Assembly: GCF_000195635.1 (NCBI RefSeq)
Contig: NZ_GL882633.1
Location: 62,001 to 126,000 of the forward strand
Length of the DNA: 64,000 bases
Reading direction: 5' to 3'
From: Bacteroides fluxus YIT 12057
Lineage (GTDB): Bacteria; Bacteroidota; Bacteroidia; Bacteroidales; Bacteroidaceae
In this document: piece after piece, positions 10,094 to 17,690 of the stretch
Position numbering within the stretch: the stretch's first letter is position 1
Layout of the letters: every line of letters begins with the position of its first letter
Position numbers and translations under genes: made by a program
The notes under the pieces: generated by a model
The model's input: only the letters and a program-made list of their open reading frames with translations
The model's database searches: none
What the model was told of the DNA's origin: nothing

Positions 10094-10115
10094 AAACTTG
10101 GTTACTAATGGTTAC
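10044..10115. promoter_or_regulatory. Candidate operator 1: paired 10-bp direct repeats in opposite orientation
   Basis: TAACCAA occurs at 10044-10050 and 10054-10060; its inverse (TTGGTTA/ATGGTTA) occurs at 10098-10104 and 10108-10114. Each pair has a 10-bp period. The right pair ends about 34 bases before the -7 box at 10148. This mirrors the layout of the repeat at 13659-13714, which uses a different word. Direct repeats of this period are typical of OmpR/PhoB-type winged-helix proteins. Confidence 0.5.
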
Positions 10116-10147
10116 AGAGTAAAATGGAATATCTGCAACTTTTCACA

Positions 10148-10155
10148 TACCTTTG
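10148..10155 (+). promoter_or_regulatory. -7 box of the first NVEALA gene
   Basis: TACCTTTG matches the Bacteroides -7 consensus and is the same octamer as the -7 box of the intact module at 13745. It lies about 60 bases before the broken NVEALA gene. Confidence 0.55.
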
Positions 10156-10208
10156 CGTGCATATAAAAGCAGCAATGCTCCATATGAAATAACTAATCTT
10201 ATATAAAT

Positions 10209-10578
10209 ATGCTCGAAATGAAAAAAAGTTTTTTTGCAGTTGCCTTATGCATGGTATGTGCAATCAGTGCTTTCATAGGTCTGAACACTAAAAAAGAAAT
10301 GGATGATCTACTCTTGATGAATATAGAAGGCTAGCCTTCGGTGAAAGTTACGTTCCAATAGATTGCGTTGGAAAGGGGAGTGTGGATTGTCCGAAAAAAG
10401 GAATTAAAGTTGAATATGTAATTGAAGGCGGGAGTCTTGGCGAAGATCGTCATTAACATATTTCTACCCTGGACGTTGTTGGGCCAGATATGGAAATTTA
10501 TTAGAGAAAAACAAATATACAGGACCGGCTTGTGTACGCACGTCAAACACGTCGAATTATTGTGATGTTTGTTATTAA
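10209..10578 (+). pseudogene. NVEALA family peptide gene, frameshifted
   Basis: The frame from ATG 10209 (or 10218) gives a signal-like N terminus and LLLMNIEG, then hits TAG. Adding one base restores GLAFGES and a tail with GKGSVDCPKKGIKVEYVIE, almost the same as the tail of the intact peptide at 13781 (GTGSVDCPKNHAKVEYVIE). That second frame stops at 10456. A third frame then continues to 10578 with cysteine-rich sequence (YPGRCWARYGNLL, TGPACVRTS, NYCDVCY), possibly the original C terminus. A one-base deletion in the NVEALA motif and a later shift therefore appear to have killed the gene. Sequencing error is the alternative. Confidence 0.7.
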
Positions 10579-10585
10579 TGATTAA

Positions 10586-10603
10586 TGTCAGAGGCATGTC
10601 AGA
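10586..10603. repeat. Pair of TGTCAGA direct repeats, 11-bp period
   Basis: TGTCAGA at 10586-10592 and 10597-10603, about 100 bases before the lipoprotein ATG at 10702. The same heptamer makes up the four-site repeat at 13659-13714. No -7 box was seen at the matching distance downstream. Confidence 0.35.
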
Positions 10604-10701
10604 TACTAATCCGCTTTAATGCTAATCGCAGAAAAAGGTTGGCAGTAAAGTTAAAGTCAATGAAGTATCTTGACTTGCCCCATGACTATATTAAGAATTG
10701 T

Positions 10702-11880
10702 ATGAAGAATATTATATTGTTTTGTTTACTGTATTTGATATCTTCCTGCACTTCGGGAACTATTAAGCATGAAGTGTTTATGGATACGGAGATAATATCT
10801 GTTGAAAATGCAATAAAGGATGATATGTCTTTTTTAGACAGTATTGAAATTATTCCTTTAGAGAGTAAAGACCACACCTTGATGAAGGAGTTTAGTAGTT
10901 TCCAATATTTGAAGGAACAAAAGATGTATATGATTATGGACAGTAGGCAATATATCTTTTTATTTGATGAGAACGGTGATTATATAAGCAGTTCTAATAC
11001 CTGCAGAGGTGAAGGTCCCCATGACTACTTGATGGCGGTTGATGCAGTTTATAACCGTTATTCTAATATGATAGAGATTTACAGTCCGGTAGGACAGGGA
11101 ATCATTCACCGCTATGACCTTTCTTTTAATTGGGTAGAAAACAGCCGTTTGCCAAATAGTGACAATTTTGCTGCTATGAAAATGGATCTTTTAGACGAGA
11201 ATATATATGCTTTTGAACCTGTCCGGAATGAAGAAGAAAACCTTACGATACGGTTATGTGATTTTTCTACGGATAAGACCTCTCATTCAAAGGACGTCTC
11301 TCTTATAGAGGAAGGGTATGTTTCAACTCTAACAATGATGCAGAAAGCTTTTTCGCAATGTGATGCTGCGTTATATTATGCTCCTTATTATATGGATTAT
11401 CATTTTTATGAATATAATTTGGTACAAAGAAATTTTAAACCTATTTACGAATTGGATTTAGGAGATAAGGTGACAAAGAAAGAATTGGATGAAAAATTAA
11501 AGGACCAAATAGGCTCAAAAGAATTTTTTTGGAAGAAATGTGAATATTTGTTAGCGTCCGAATATTTATTGCCAATTATTCGGATGATTGATGATTCATT
11601 TGTGTATGCTTGTTGCATCCGAAACAAGAAAACTTATCATCTGATTTATAACAGGAAAACAAAAAAAACTTATTTTTTGTCTCCGGAAGCTCCGGTGAAT
11701 ATGCATAGATGTTATGCTCTACAAGACAATGTTTTGGCTACAATCTTGTTTCCTTATGAATTAGAGAAATATGTGAATGAGGAAAGCAGAATGTATATGT
11801 CTGAGAAAACATTGCGGAGATTGGAAGAAGTGAAAGATGAAGACAATCCAGTTGTTATCAAATATTATTTGATGAAATGA
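10702..11880 (+). CDS. 6-bladed beta-propeller lipoprotein (BF3164-like)
   Basis: A 392-aa lipoprotein: signal peptide with lipobox LLYLISSC at about residue 16, then a repeat-rich beta domain (DSIEIIPLES, MYMIMDSRQYIFLFDENGDYI, GEGPHDYL) typical of the propeller lipoproteins that accompany NVEALA peptides. The open frame extends upstream to 10585, but ATG 10702 is chosen because it places the lipobox correctly. It overlaps the following TlpA-like gene by ATGA. It is intact although both its peptide neighbour and the TlpA-like gene are broken. The molecular function of this family is not known; it is exposed in the periplasm or on the cell surface. Confidence 0.82.
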   Translation: MKNIILFCLLYLISSCTSGTIKHEVFMDTEIISVENAIKDDMSFLDSIEIIPLESKDHTLMKEFSSFQYLKEQKMYMIMDSRQYIFLFDENGDYISSSNTCRGEGPHDYLMAVDAVYNRYSNMIEIYSPVGQGIIHRYDLSFNWVENSRLPNSDNFAAMKMDLLDENIYAFEPVRNEEENLTIRLCDFSTDKTSHSKDVSLIEEGYVSTLTMMQKAFSQCDAALYYAPYYMDYHFYEYNLVQRNFKPIYELDLGDKVTKKELDEKLKDQIGSKEFFWKKCEYLLASEYLLPIIRMIDDSFVYACCIRNKKTYHLIYNRKTKKTYFLSPEAPVNMHRCYALQDNVLATILFPYELEKYVNEESRMYMSEKTLRRLEEVKDEDNPVVIKYYLMK

Positions 11881-12415
11881 AATACTTATATTGTGTATTG
11901 TTTGTAATGTGTATGTCATGTTCAAGCGAAAAGAAGCAAACTACTGTTGATATTATTAAAGAGTGGAACGGTAAGGTTATTAAATTCCCTGAAAAATGGG
12001 AGCCAAGAAATTATGTAGAAAATACCTTGGATAAATACAGGTTTGAACATTATAGATATGCTATAGTGAATTATGTTGATTCTGTAGGGTGTGTTAGCTG
12101 TAGATTGAGTTAAAAAAATGGACTGATTTGTTTTCTATTTTAGATTCTTTAGATGTGCCTTGTATGTTTATTTTCAATCCTAAAAAAGGTGATGTGTCCC
12201 ATTTGAAAGAATATTTAAAACATACACAATTTTCAGACCCAGTATATATAGACAAAGCTGATCCTTCAATTTATTAAACAATTTTCCCAACAAAGATGAA
12301 TTTCAGACATTTTTAATAAATAGTGAAAATAAGGTTGTTGCTATAGGCAATCCTGTCCATAATTCTCAAACAAGATGTCTATTTAAAGATTATTCGGGAT
12401 AACCAAGTCGTTTTT
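11877..12415 (+). pseudogene. TlpA-like thioredoxin-fold lipoprotein, multiply frameshifted, 3' half missing
   Basis: Starts as a 78-codon frame with lipobox (CMSCSS), IKEWNGKVIKFP and the redox motif DSVGCVSCRL, then stops. Homology continues in other frames: KKWTDLFSILDSLDVP, then LNNFPNKDEFQTFLINSEN and VVAIGNPVHNSQ, then DVYLKIIRDNQV, matching in order the intact protein at 16805 (LNNFPKDMAFQTFLL, IAIGNPVLNP, LYLKVLQGE). At least three frame changes are needed. The DUF1573 half present in the intact copy is absent, and the frame runs into the upstream region of the next regulator. Clearly a decayed gene. Confidence 0.85.
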
Positions 12416-12556
12416 TTATATTTCATTGAAATCTTATTACCTTTGTTGGCTGCTACAATCATTGCATTGTTAGCATGTAATAGGTGTTTACTTTTATTTT
12501 TTTATGTCAATATAATATTTGTAATGAATAGCGGGGGGAGGAAATGGAAACAGGTC

Positions 12557-13660
12557 ATGTGCGAGAATACAAAATTGCTGTTGGTATGTGTGGCTATAGG
12601 GCTTGTATCAGCTTGCATTACAGCCTGGTTTCTTTATCAGAACAAGACGGAGTATTGGAAAGTCCAGGCTCATAGAACTTTCCGGCAGGCTTTGGAGGAT
12701 GAATTACGGAAGCGAAATGAAAAGGATATTTATTTTCATTCAGATGGCTATGTAGATGCGTCTGTAGCAGAGTCCAATGACCGGGAGAAAAGACCTATAA
12801 CGGTGTCTATAGAAAGTGAACATGGCATAAAGAAGATAGTCATTCCTTATGAAAGGCACATTCATAATATAGAACGGGCTTCTTATTTGAGAGGATTACG
12901 TTCGGTTATGCTTAATAAATATCCATTGAGAGCTGATTCTTTAAATTTGGTGTGGGAGGGCTTATTGGCAAAAATGGGTTATCCCGGGAAAACGGCGGTG
13001 CGGGTCTCTGTAACAGATTGGCAGGAACATGAAACTTACACTTATTCGGATGATTCATTTTATGTGGCAAAATCGGATAGCCTTGTGTCTTATTATCTGG
13101 GATACAGATGTGAGTTTGGTGTGACCGGATATACATATTTTCCTTTGTGGAAGGTTTATTCCTTAATGGATATACTTTGGTTGTGCATTCTGGTTGTCAG
13201 TTGCTTTTGCTTGCCCTTGATTCAGAACTATGTGGTTAGGGGCTGTCACCGATTTTTCTTCAATAGGACATCAATGGTTGCAGAGAGGAAAGTTTCGGTG
13301 GTTGTTACCGACAAAAGTGGGTCGTGTATCTATCAACTGGAAGATGATTTGTTTTTTGACACAAGCTTAAGAGAACTGAAAAATACCAATGGCAGGGTGA
13401 TATTGTCACCTATGTCTGCCAAATTGTTGCGAGGCTTTTTGGATGCGAAAGATTGCAGGCTGTCTAATGATGAGATAATGGAGTTGTTGTGGCCGGATGG
13501 TACAGGAACATCAGAGAAAGTACATACTAATATCAAAAGGCTGCGTGAGTATTTGTCTCAAAATACCGATTGGACGATAGAAAATGAGAGGCTTGCTTAT
13601 CAGTTGAAAAAAGGCCATTTCATCGAAGAAAAGTCCGAATTGCAGGGCTTGACAGTATAG
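12557..13660 (+). CDS. Membrane-anchored winged-helix transcriptional regulator
   Basis: A 367-aa protein with membrane segments at about 7-27 (LLLVCVAIGLVSACITAWFL) and about 200-224, a periplasmic domain between them, and a cytosolic C-terminal OmpR/PhoB-type winged helix at about 276-355 (LSPMSAKLLRGFL, DEIMELLWPDG, VHTNIKRLREYL). It has no receiver or kinase domain, so it behaves as a one-component sensor whose periplasmic part detects the signal. ATG 12557 is chosen; ATG 12524 in the same frame is possible, and the frame stays open back to 12443. The stop codon overlaps a four-site repeat that leads straight into the promoter of the NVEALA gene, so control of that operon is the obvious inference. 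Confidence 0.8.
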   Translation: MCENTKLLLVCVAIGLVSACITAWFLYQNKTEYWKVQAHRTFRQALEDELRKRNEKDIYFHSDGYVDASVAESNDREKRPITVSIESEHGIKKIVIPYERHIHNIERASYLRGLRSVMLNKYPLRADSLNLVWEGLLAKMGYPGKTAVRVSVTDWQEHETYTYSDDSFYVAKSDSLVSYYLGYRCEFGVTGYTYFPLWKVYSLMDILWLCILVVSCFCLPLIQNYVVRGCHRFFFNRTSMVAERKVSVVVTDKSGSCIYQLEDDLFFDTSLRELKNTNGRVILSPMSAKLLRGFLDAKDCRLSNDEIMELLWPDGTGTSEKVHTNIKRLREYLSQNTDWTIENERLAYQLKKGHFIEEKSELQGLTV

Positions 13661-13714
13661 TCTGACAAAGTCTGACATTGTTAAAAAGAAGGTTCTGTCA
13701 GACTTTGTCAGACT
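13659..13714. promoter_or_regulatory. Candidate operator 2: perfect 19-bp inverted repeat built of four TCTGACA/TGTCAGA sites
   Basis: Left arm 13659-13677 and right arm 13696-13714 are perfect reverse complements with an 18-base loop. Each arm is itself a direct repeat: TCTGACA at 13661 and 13671, TGTCAGA at 13696 and 13706, period 10 bp. The right arm ends five bases before the -33 box. No T-run follows, which argues against a simple terminator. PhoB-type regulators bind TGTCA-like direct repeats just upstream of -35/-33 elements, so the adjacent winged-helix regulator is the likely ligand. Confidence 0.65.
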
Positions 13715-13719
13715 TAAAA

Positions 13720-13752
13720 TTTGGATAAAATTCAAGTTTCCCTCTACCTTTG
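13720..13752 (+). promoter_or_regulatory. Promoter of the NVEALA operon
   Basis: TTTG (13720-13723) and TACCTTTG (13745-13752) with a 21-base spacer fit the Bacteroides consensus exactly. The NVEALA start codon at 13781 is 28 bases further on. Confidence 0.75.
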
Positions 13753-13780
13753 TTATCATCATTACAAGAACATAATTAAT

Positions 13781-14029
13781 ATGAAAAACATGAAAAAGAA
13801 AGCTTTATTTATTGGTTTGGTTTTAGTTGCAATGGCTGCTGTTTGCTTTCAGCTTAATTCCAAGAAAGGTAATTTAGAGGGGCTGATGCTGGAGAATATA
13901 GATGCTTTGGCCTCTGGTGAATGGGGGCCAAATGCCATGTGCATTGGTACAGGTTCTGTAGACTGCCCTAAAAACCATGCAAAGGTGGAGTACGTAATAG
14001 AAGACTATCACCTTGAAGCCTTTAATTAA
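13781..14029 (+). CDS. NVEALA family exported peptide
   Basis: An 82-aa precursor. A hydrophobic signal-like segment (ALFIGLVLVAMAAVCFQL) is followed by the family motif LMLENIDALASGE and a 35-residue tail with two cysteines (MCIGTGSVDCPK) ending in KVEYVIEDYHLEAFN. ATG 13781 is used; the open frame runs back to 13721, but the promoter lies inside that extension. The conserved motif is often regarded as a processing site; its protease is unknown. The next gene starts 17 bases before this stop codon, so translation is coupled. Confidence 0.88.
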   Translation: MKNMKKKALFIGLVLVAMAAVCFQLNSKKGNLEGLMLENIDALASGEWGPNAMCIGTGSVDCPKNHAKVEYVIEDYHLEAFN

Positions 14030-15068
14030 CATATTGCTGTTGCTTACCCTGCTTGCCGCATGTGCTACTGCGACACACGAAAAGGGAATGCTCTATACCG
14101 ACTTTCCGGAAACGAAAGAACTATCCGCTTCAACGCAGGTATTGTATACGGCTTTATTCCGTTATCCCTTTCGTATTCGGGTACAAGGTGATAGGGCTGT
14201 AGTTATGGATTTGCATGGACAAGAGACTTTTTTTCATCTGTTCCATTATCCTGATTTCAGTTATCTGTCTTCTTTCGGTAAGTTGGGTGATTCTCCCGAA
14301 GAGATGCTTTCAGCAGAAAATATCCGTTGGAACGGGCAATCCTTATGGACTCTTGACGCCAACAAGTCCGAATTAACCCGGTTTGGGTTTGACTCATCCG
14401 GTGATTCATTGCTTCGTCAGGAGACGGTGGGTTTGGATAAAGATATTCTTCGGGCATTGGACTTTGTAACGTACGGTGACAGTACTTTCATCATTCCTGA
14501 TTATTCGGGCGACAGCCGTTTTTGTTGGGTAAACCGTGAAGGAAAGTTATTGCGCAAGATGGGCAAAATTCCTTCTTCCAATGAAGACGCATTGAAGAAT
14601 GCCCGTCCCGCATTGGCGCAAGCATGGCGTAGCTTTATCGACTACAATCCGGAGAACGGAGTGCTTGCGGCAGTCACCCAGTTGGGCGAAATACTCGAAA
14701 TCTATAATCTGCAGGACAGTACGCACGTGGTACGGATCGGCCCGCACGGCGAGCCGAAGTTTCAAGTTTCGCAAGGTTATGGCATCCCTACGGGTATCAT
14801 GGGGTTCAGCGACGTACAGGTTACGGATAGTGCTGTTTATGCTGTCTTTCACGGACGTTCTTTTAAAGAAATCGCTCAAAATGCACGGAGAGGCATCCAT
14901 GTGGATGGAGGAAAATACATTTATGTATTCAGCCTGACGGGTGAACCATTACGCAGATATGTGCTCGACCACCATGTCTGTGGCATATCCGTAAATGAAC
15001 GGGAAGGAATCATTCTTGCTACGGACGTGAATAAGGATGAGCCGATAATAAAGTATAAAATGAAATAA
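14013..15068 (+). CDS. BF3164-type propeller lipoprotein (TolB-like)
   Basis: A 351-aa lipoprotein with lipobox LLTLLAAC near residue 17, followed by a TolB-like six-bladed beta-propeller (LSSFGKLGDSPEEML, NGQSLWTLDANKSELTRFGF, VAAVTQLGE-like blades, final blade YIYVFSLTGEPLRRYVL). No ATG exists before the lipoprotein signal: the frame can only begin at TTG 14013, which is inside the preceding NVEALA gene, or at a codon after the cysteine. A TTG start with translational coupling is therefore the best reading. Its position after NVEALA suggests it is the peptide's partner or anchor; the activity is unknown. Confidence 0.85.
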   Translation: MKPLINILLLLTLLAACATATHEKGMLYTDFPETKELSASTQVLYTALFRYPFRIRVQGDRAVVMDLHGQETFFHLFHYPDFSYLSSFGKLGDSPEEMLSAENIRWNGQSLWTLDANKSELTRFGFDSSGDSLLRQETVGLDKDILRALDFVTYGDSTFIIPDYSGDSRFCWVNREGKLLRKMGKIPSSNEDALKNARPALAQAWRSFIDYNPENGVLAAVTQLGEILEIYNLQDSTHVVRIGPHGEPKFQVSQGYGIPTGIMGFSDVQVTDSAVYAVFHGRSFKEIAQNARRGIHVDGGKYIYVFSLTGEPLRRYVLDHHVCGISVNEREGIILATDVNKDEPIIKYKMK

Positions 15069-15088
15069 AGGAAGAATAGGAATGGAGA

Positions 15089-15135
15089 GGAACGAACGGT
15101 GAACGTTTTGATGGTACAGGCGTGCCGTCCGTTCC
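15089..15135 (+). other. Imperfect hairpin downstream of lipoprotein gene
   Basis: GGAACGAACGG (15089-15099) pairs with CCGTCCGTTCC (15125-15135) with one mismatch. No T-run follows, so termination is uncertain; it may stop or stabilise the transcript of the first two genes. The gap 15069-15324 otherwise holds only a poor -7-like box (TGTGTTTG, 15270-15277). Confidence 0.4.
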
Positions 15136-15324
15136 ATAACCCACCTAAAGGAGGTCTAGGCAAAGATAGGAAATAGAATTGAAATTGTAGCCTGTTTTTA
15201 ACTATTTCAATAGATTGGTGAAAACAGACTCTTCAGGACGCTTCAATCCTGATAATGGGATGTGGACTTTGTGTTTGCACCTAATGAAAACCATTATTTT
15301 ATTCACTTAAAAAAAAAGACTAAT

Positions 15325-15546
15325 ATGAAAAAATTAATTAAGATAGCTTTTGTCGCTGTATTTGCAGTAGTAGCGGGATATGGTGTTTATACCAACCAGA
15401 AATCAGAAACAATGTCCGATTTGATGTTGGCAAATGTAGAGGCGTTGGCGAGCGGAGAAACTTCGGATCAATGTCATACTAATGCTGATTATTCAGCAAT
15501 CTGTAATTACTATGACAATGGGGCAGTCTGTCCTTGCGGATTTTAA
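15325..15546 (+). CDS. NVEALA family exported peptide
   Basis: A 73-aa precursor: signal-like segment IKIAFVAVFAVVAGYGVY, the canonical motif LMLANVEALASGE, and a short tail of about 25 residues with four cysteines (DQCHTN, AICNYY, AVCPCGF). The tail differs completely from that of the peptide at 13781, as usual in this family: constant leader, variable cargo. ATG 15325 is chosen over the upstream open frame because it begins the lysine-rich signal region. A perfect 16-bp inverted repeat follows 25 bases after the stop. Confidence 0.88.
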   Translation: MKKLIKIAFVAVFAVVAGYGVYTNQKSETMSDLMLANVEALASGETSDQCHTNADYSAICNYYDNGAVCPCGF

Positions 15547-15571
15547 TTTATAGGTTGTAAATTATTAATAC

Positions 15572-15614
15572 GAGAATGTTTAAAGTTATAATAAAATGAA
15601 CTTTAAACATTCTC
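15572..15614 (+). other. Perfect 16-bp intercistronic hairpin
   Basis: GAGAATGTTTAAAGTT (15572-15587) and its exact complement (15599-15614) enclose an 11-base loop between a peptide gene and the DUF4221 gene. No T-run follows. Such elements can act as partial terminators or 3' stabilisers, so the peptide may be made in excess over the downstream proteins. Confidence 0.6.
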
Positions 15615-15630
15615 AATAACTAAGCACAAG

Positions 15631-16773
15631 ATGAAGTATTTATTTGTATCTTTATTGTCTTGCCTTTTTTTCTCATGCGGTAATGAGAAAAAGAATACAA
15701 ATTCGTATGTATATGATTTGGAGACAACGGAAAAAAACAAAACAATAGCATTGGACTCTGATGTCCGGTATAACGCATTCTATCTGTATGTGTTTAATGA
15801 TGGGGGGAAGGAATATCTTGCTTTCCTTAATTATCGTACTAATCAGATCCTGTTTTATGACTTTACGAAAAGTGAATTCCTTTTTAAGCTGAATATAGAA
15901 TCCGAAGGCCCCGATGGTGTGGTCCAACCTACAGGACTTTATATTAAGGATTTGGATAATATCTATGTTTCTTCTTATGCCTATGCAGGATTGATAAAGG
16001 TCGATACAACTTGCCGTGTCGTTCAAAAAATACCTTATGGGACTACAAGCGAAGGATACCAGGTGCTTCCATCTTATACCCCCTCTTCCCATCCCTATAT
16101 CGCTCCGGTTCTGATTGATGATAAAATGTATATTACCCAACCTGCTGTAGAGCGTTTCCATGCTTTGGATAAAACGCCTCTTAGCGTGACTGTTGACTCT
16201 GTCTTGAAAAAGTGTGAGGGACTTCCGTTGACTTACAGCATTCTGACTAAAGAGGAACTGGAAGCCAATGACACTCGTTTTAGTCGCATATTTAACGGCA
16301 AGGAATTTATTTATTCTTTTTATGCAAGTGAGGATATAGTAGTAGCGTCAGTGGATCACTCCGATGTAAAAAGAGTGAAAGTGAAAAGCCGCTATATTGA
16401 CTCTCCAACGGAAAAGCAGGAATTATCGGAAAAAGGACCGAAACTTAATCTTGAACTGGCACGCTATGGCGATTTGATATATGATTCGTATAGGGACGTG
16501 TACTATCGTTTTGCTTATCCTAAAACAGAATTGGAAGATAATATCCAATGGTGGGGAAAATCCGTTTATGGCAGGAAGAAATTTTCAGTAATCATTTTAG
16601 ACAAGGATTTCCATGTTATAGGAGAGACATTGTTTCCGGAAGCCATTTACAATTCTTATGTGTTTTTTGTCCATAAGGATGGATTGTATATCAGCCGTGA
16701 TTATCAGATGCTTTATGGCAATTCGGAAGATTATATGACTTTTGAGTTGTTCAATCTTACAGAGAAAAAATAG
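15631..16773 (+). CDS. DUF4221 family lipoprotein (propeller-like)
   Basis: A 380-aa lipoprotein with lipobox SCLFFSC at residue 16. The beta-rich body (YLAFLNYRTNQILFYDF, FLFKLNIESEGPDGV, DNIYVSSYAYAGLIKVD) fits DUF4221, a Bacteroidales family often next to NVEALA genes and predicted to fold as a beta-propeller. It starts 16 bases after the hairpin and is followed 31 bases later by the TlpA-DUF1573 gene, so the three belong to one operon. Function unknown; probably faces the periplasm or cell surface. Confidence 0.8.
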   Translation: MKYLFVSLLSCLFFSCGNEKKNTNSYVYDLETTEKNKTIALDSDVRYNAFYLYVFNDGGKEYLAFLNYRTNQILFYDFTKSEFLFKLNIESEGPDGVVQPTGLYIKDLDNIYVSSYAYAGLIKVDTTCRVVQKIPYGTTSEGYQVLPSYTPSSHPYIAPVLIDDKMYITQPAVERFHALDKTPLSVTVDSVLKKCEGLPLTYSILTKEELEANDTRFSRIFNGKEFIYSFYASEDIVVASVDHSDVKRVKVKSRYIDSPTEKQELSEKGPKLNLELARYGDLIYDSYRDVYYRFAYPKTELEDNIQWWGKSVYGRKKFSVIILDKDFHVIGETLFPEAIYNSYVFFVHKDGLYISRDYQMLYGNSEDYMTFELFNLTEKK

Positions 16774-16804
16774 AGAAGTATTTTTTGCAATCAATTGTTT
16801 AGGT

Positions 16805-17677
16805 ATGAAAATTTTGTTATTGTTTGCTTTTGCTGGGCTAGCCTTGTTTTCTTGTAAAAATTCTAAAATGACAGAAATGGAGGATTTGGTACAAGCATGG
16901 GATGGAAAAATGATACAATTTCCTTTAAATCCTGTTTTTACTATTTTAGATGAGGACACAATAGATTATGATATTCACGTAGGATATAAAATCTTAACTT
17001 ATGTGGATTCTACAGGATGTACAAGTTGCAAGCTAAGGCTTCCTGAATGGAAAAGATTTATGTCTGTTGTAGATTCTGTAACATCTCGTTCTGTACAGTT
17101 TTTGTTCTTTCTAAATACTAAAGACAGAAGAGATATACGCCATACATTGCGCACAGACCATTTTCATCATCCTATTTGTATTGATGTAGAAGATAGTTTA
17201 AATAGGCTGAATAATTTTCCTAAAGATATGGCTTTTCAAACTTTCTTGCTTGATAAAACTAATAAAATAATAGCAATTGGTAATCCTGTATTAAATCCCA
17301 AAGTGAAAGAATTATATTTAAAGGTTCTTCAAGGAGAGGAAGTCGAATATAAGAAAAACATAAAAGTGATAAAGACTAAAGTAGGTATCGGGCAAATGGC
17401 TGTTTCTTTAGGAAGCTTCGATTGGAAAAAGGAACAAAAGGCCACTTTCATATTGAAAAACACCGGCAATCATCCGTTGGTTATCGAGCATGTGAATACT
17501 TCCTGCGGCTGCACTACCGTAGACTATCCTGAAGAGCCTGTTCGTCCTAGGGACAGTATCTCCTTGCAGGTTACCTACAAAGCCGACCACCCTGAGCATT
17601 TCAATAAAACCATCATCGTGTATTGCAACGCAGAATCTTCGCCATTGAGGTTGAAAATCAGTGGAACTGCGAAATAA
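16805..17677 (+). CDS. TlpA-like thioredoxin-fold lipoprotein with C-terminal DUF1573
   Basis: A 290-aa lipoprotein. Lipobox LALFSC (C17); a thioredoxin-like domain with the redox pair C72-T-S-C75 in DSTGCTSCKL; then from about residue 200 a DUF1573 immunoglobulin-like domain (FILKNTGNHPLVIEHVNTSCGCT). ATG 16805 gives the correct lipoprotein signal; the longer frame from 16742 overlaps the previous gene. The family's thiol motif suggests reduction or isomerisation of disulfides, and both neighbouring peptides carry cysteines, so folding of the peptides is a reasonable inference. The decayed copy at 11877 lacks the DUF1573 half. Confidence 0.85.
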   Translation: MKILLLFAFAGLALFSCKNSKMTEMEDLVQAWDGKMIQFPLNPVFTILDEDTIDYDIHVGYKILTYVDSTGCTSCKLRLPEWKRFMSVVDSVTSRSVQFLFFLNTKDRRDIRHTLRTDHFHHPICIDVEDSLNRLNNFPKDMAFQTFLLDKTNKIIAIGNPVLNPKVKELYLKVLQGEEVEYKKNIKVIKTKVGIGQMAVSLGSFDWKKEQKATFILKNTGNHPLVIEHVNTSCGCTTVDYPEEPVRPRDSISLQVTYKADHPEHFNKTIIVYCNAESSPLRLKISGTAK

Positions 17678-17690
17678 AAATGAAAAATAA

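Noticed and set aside
13659..13714. Plain rho-independent terminator of the regulator gene
   Set aside because: The stem is long enough, but no T-run follows and each arm is an internally phased direct repeat, which fits an operator better; dual use cannot be excluded.
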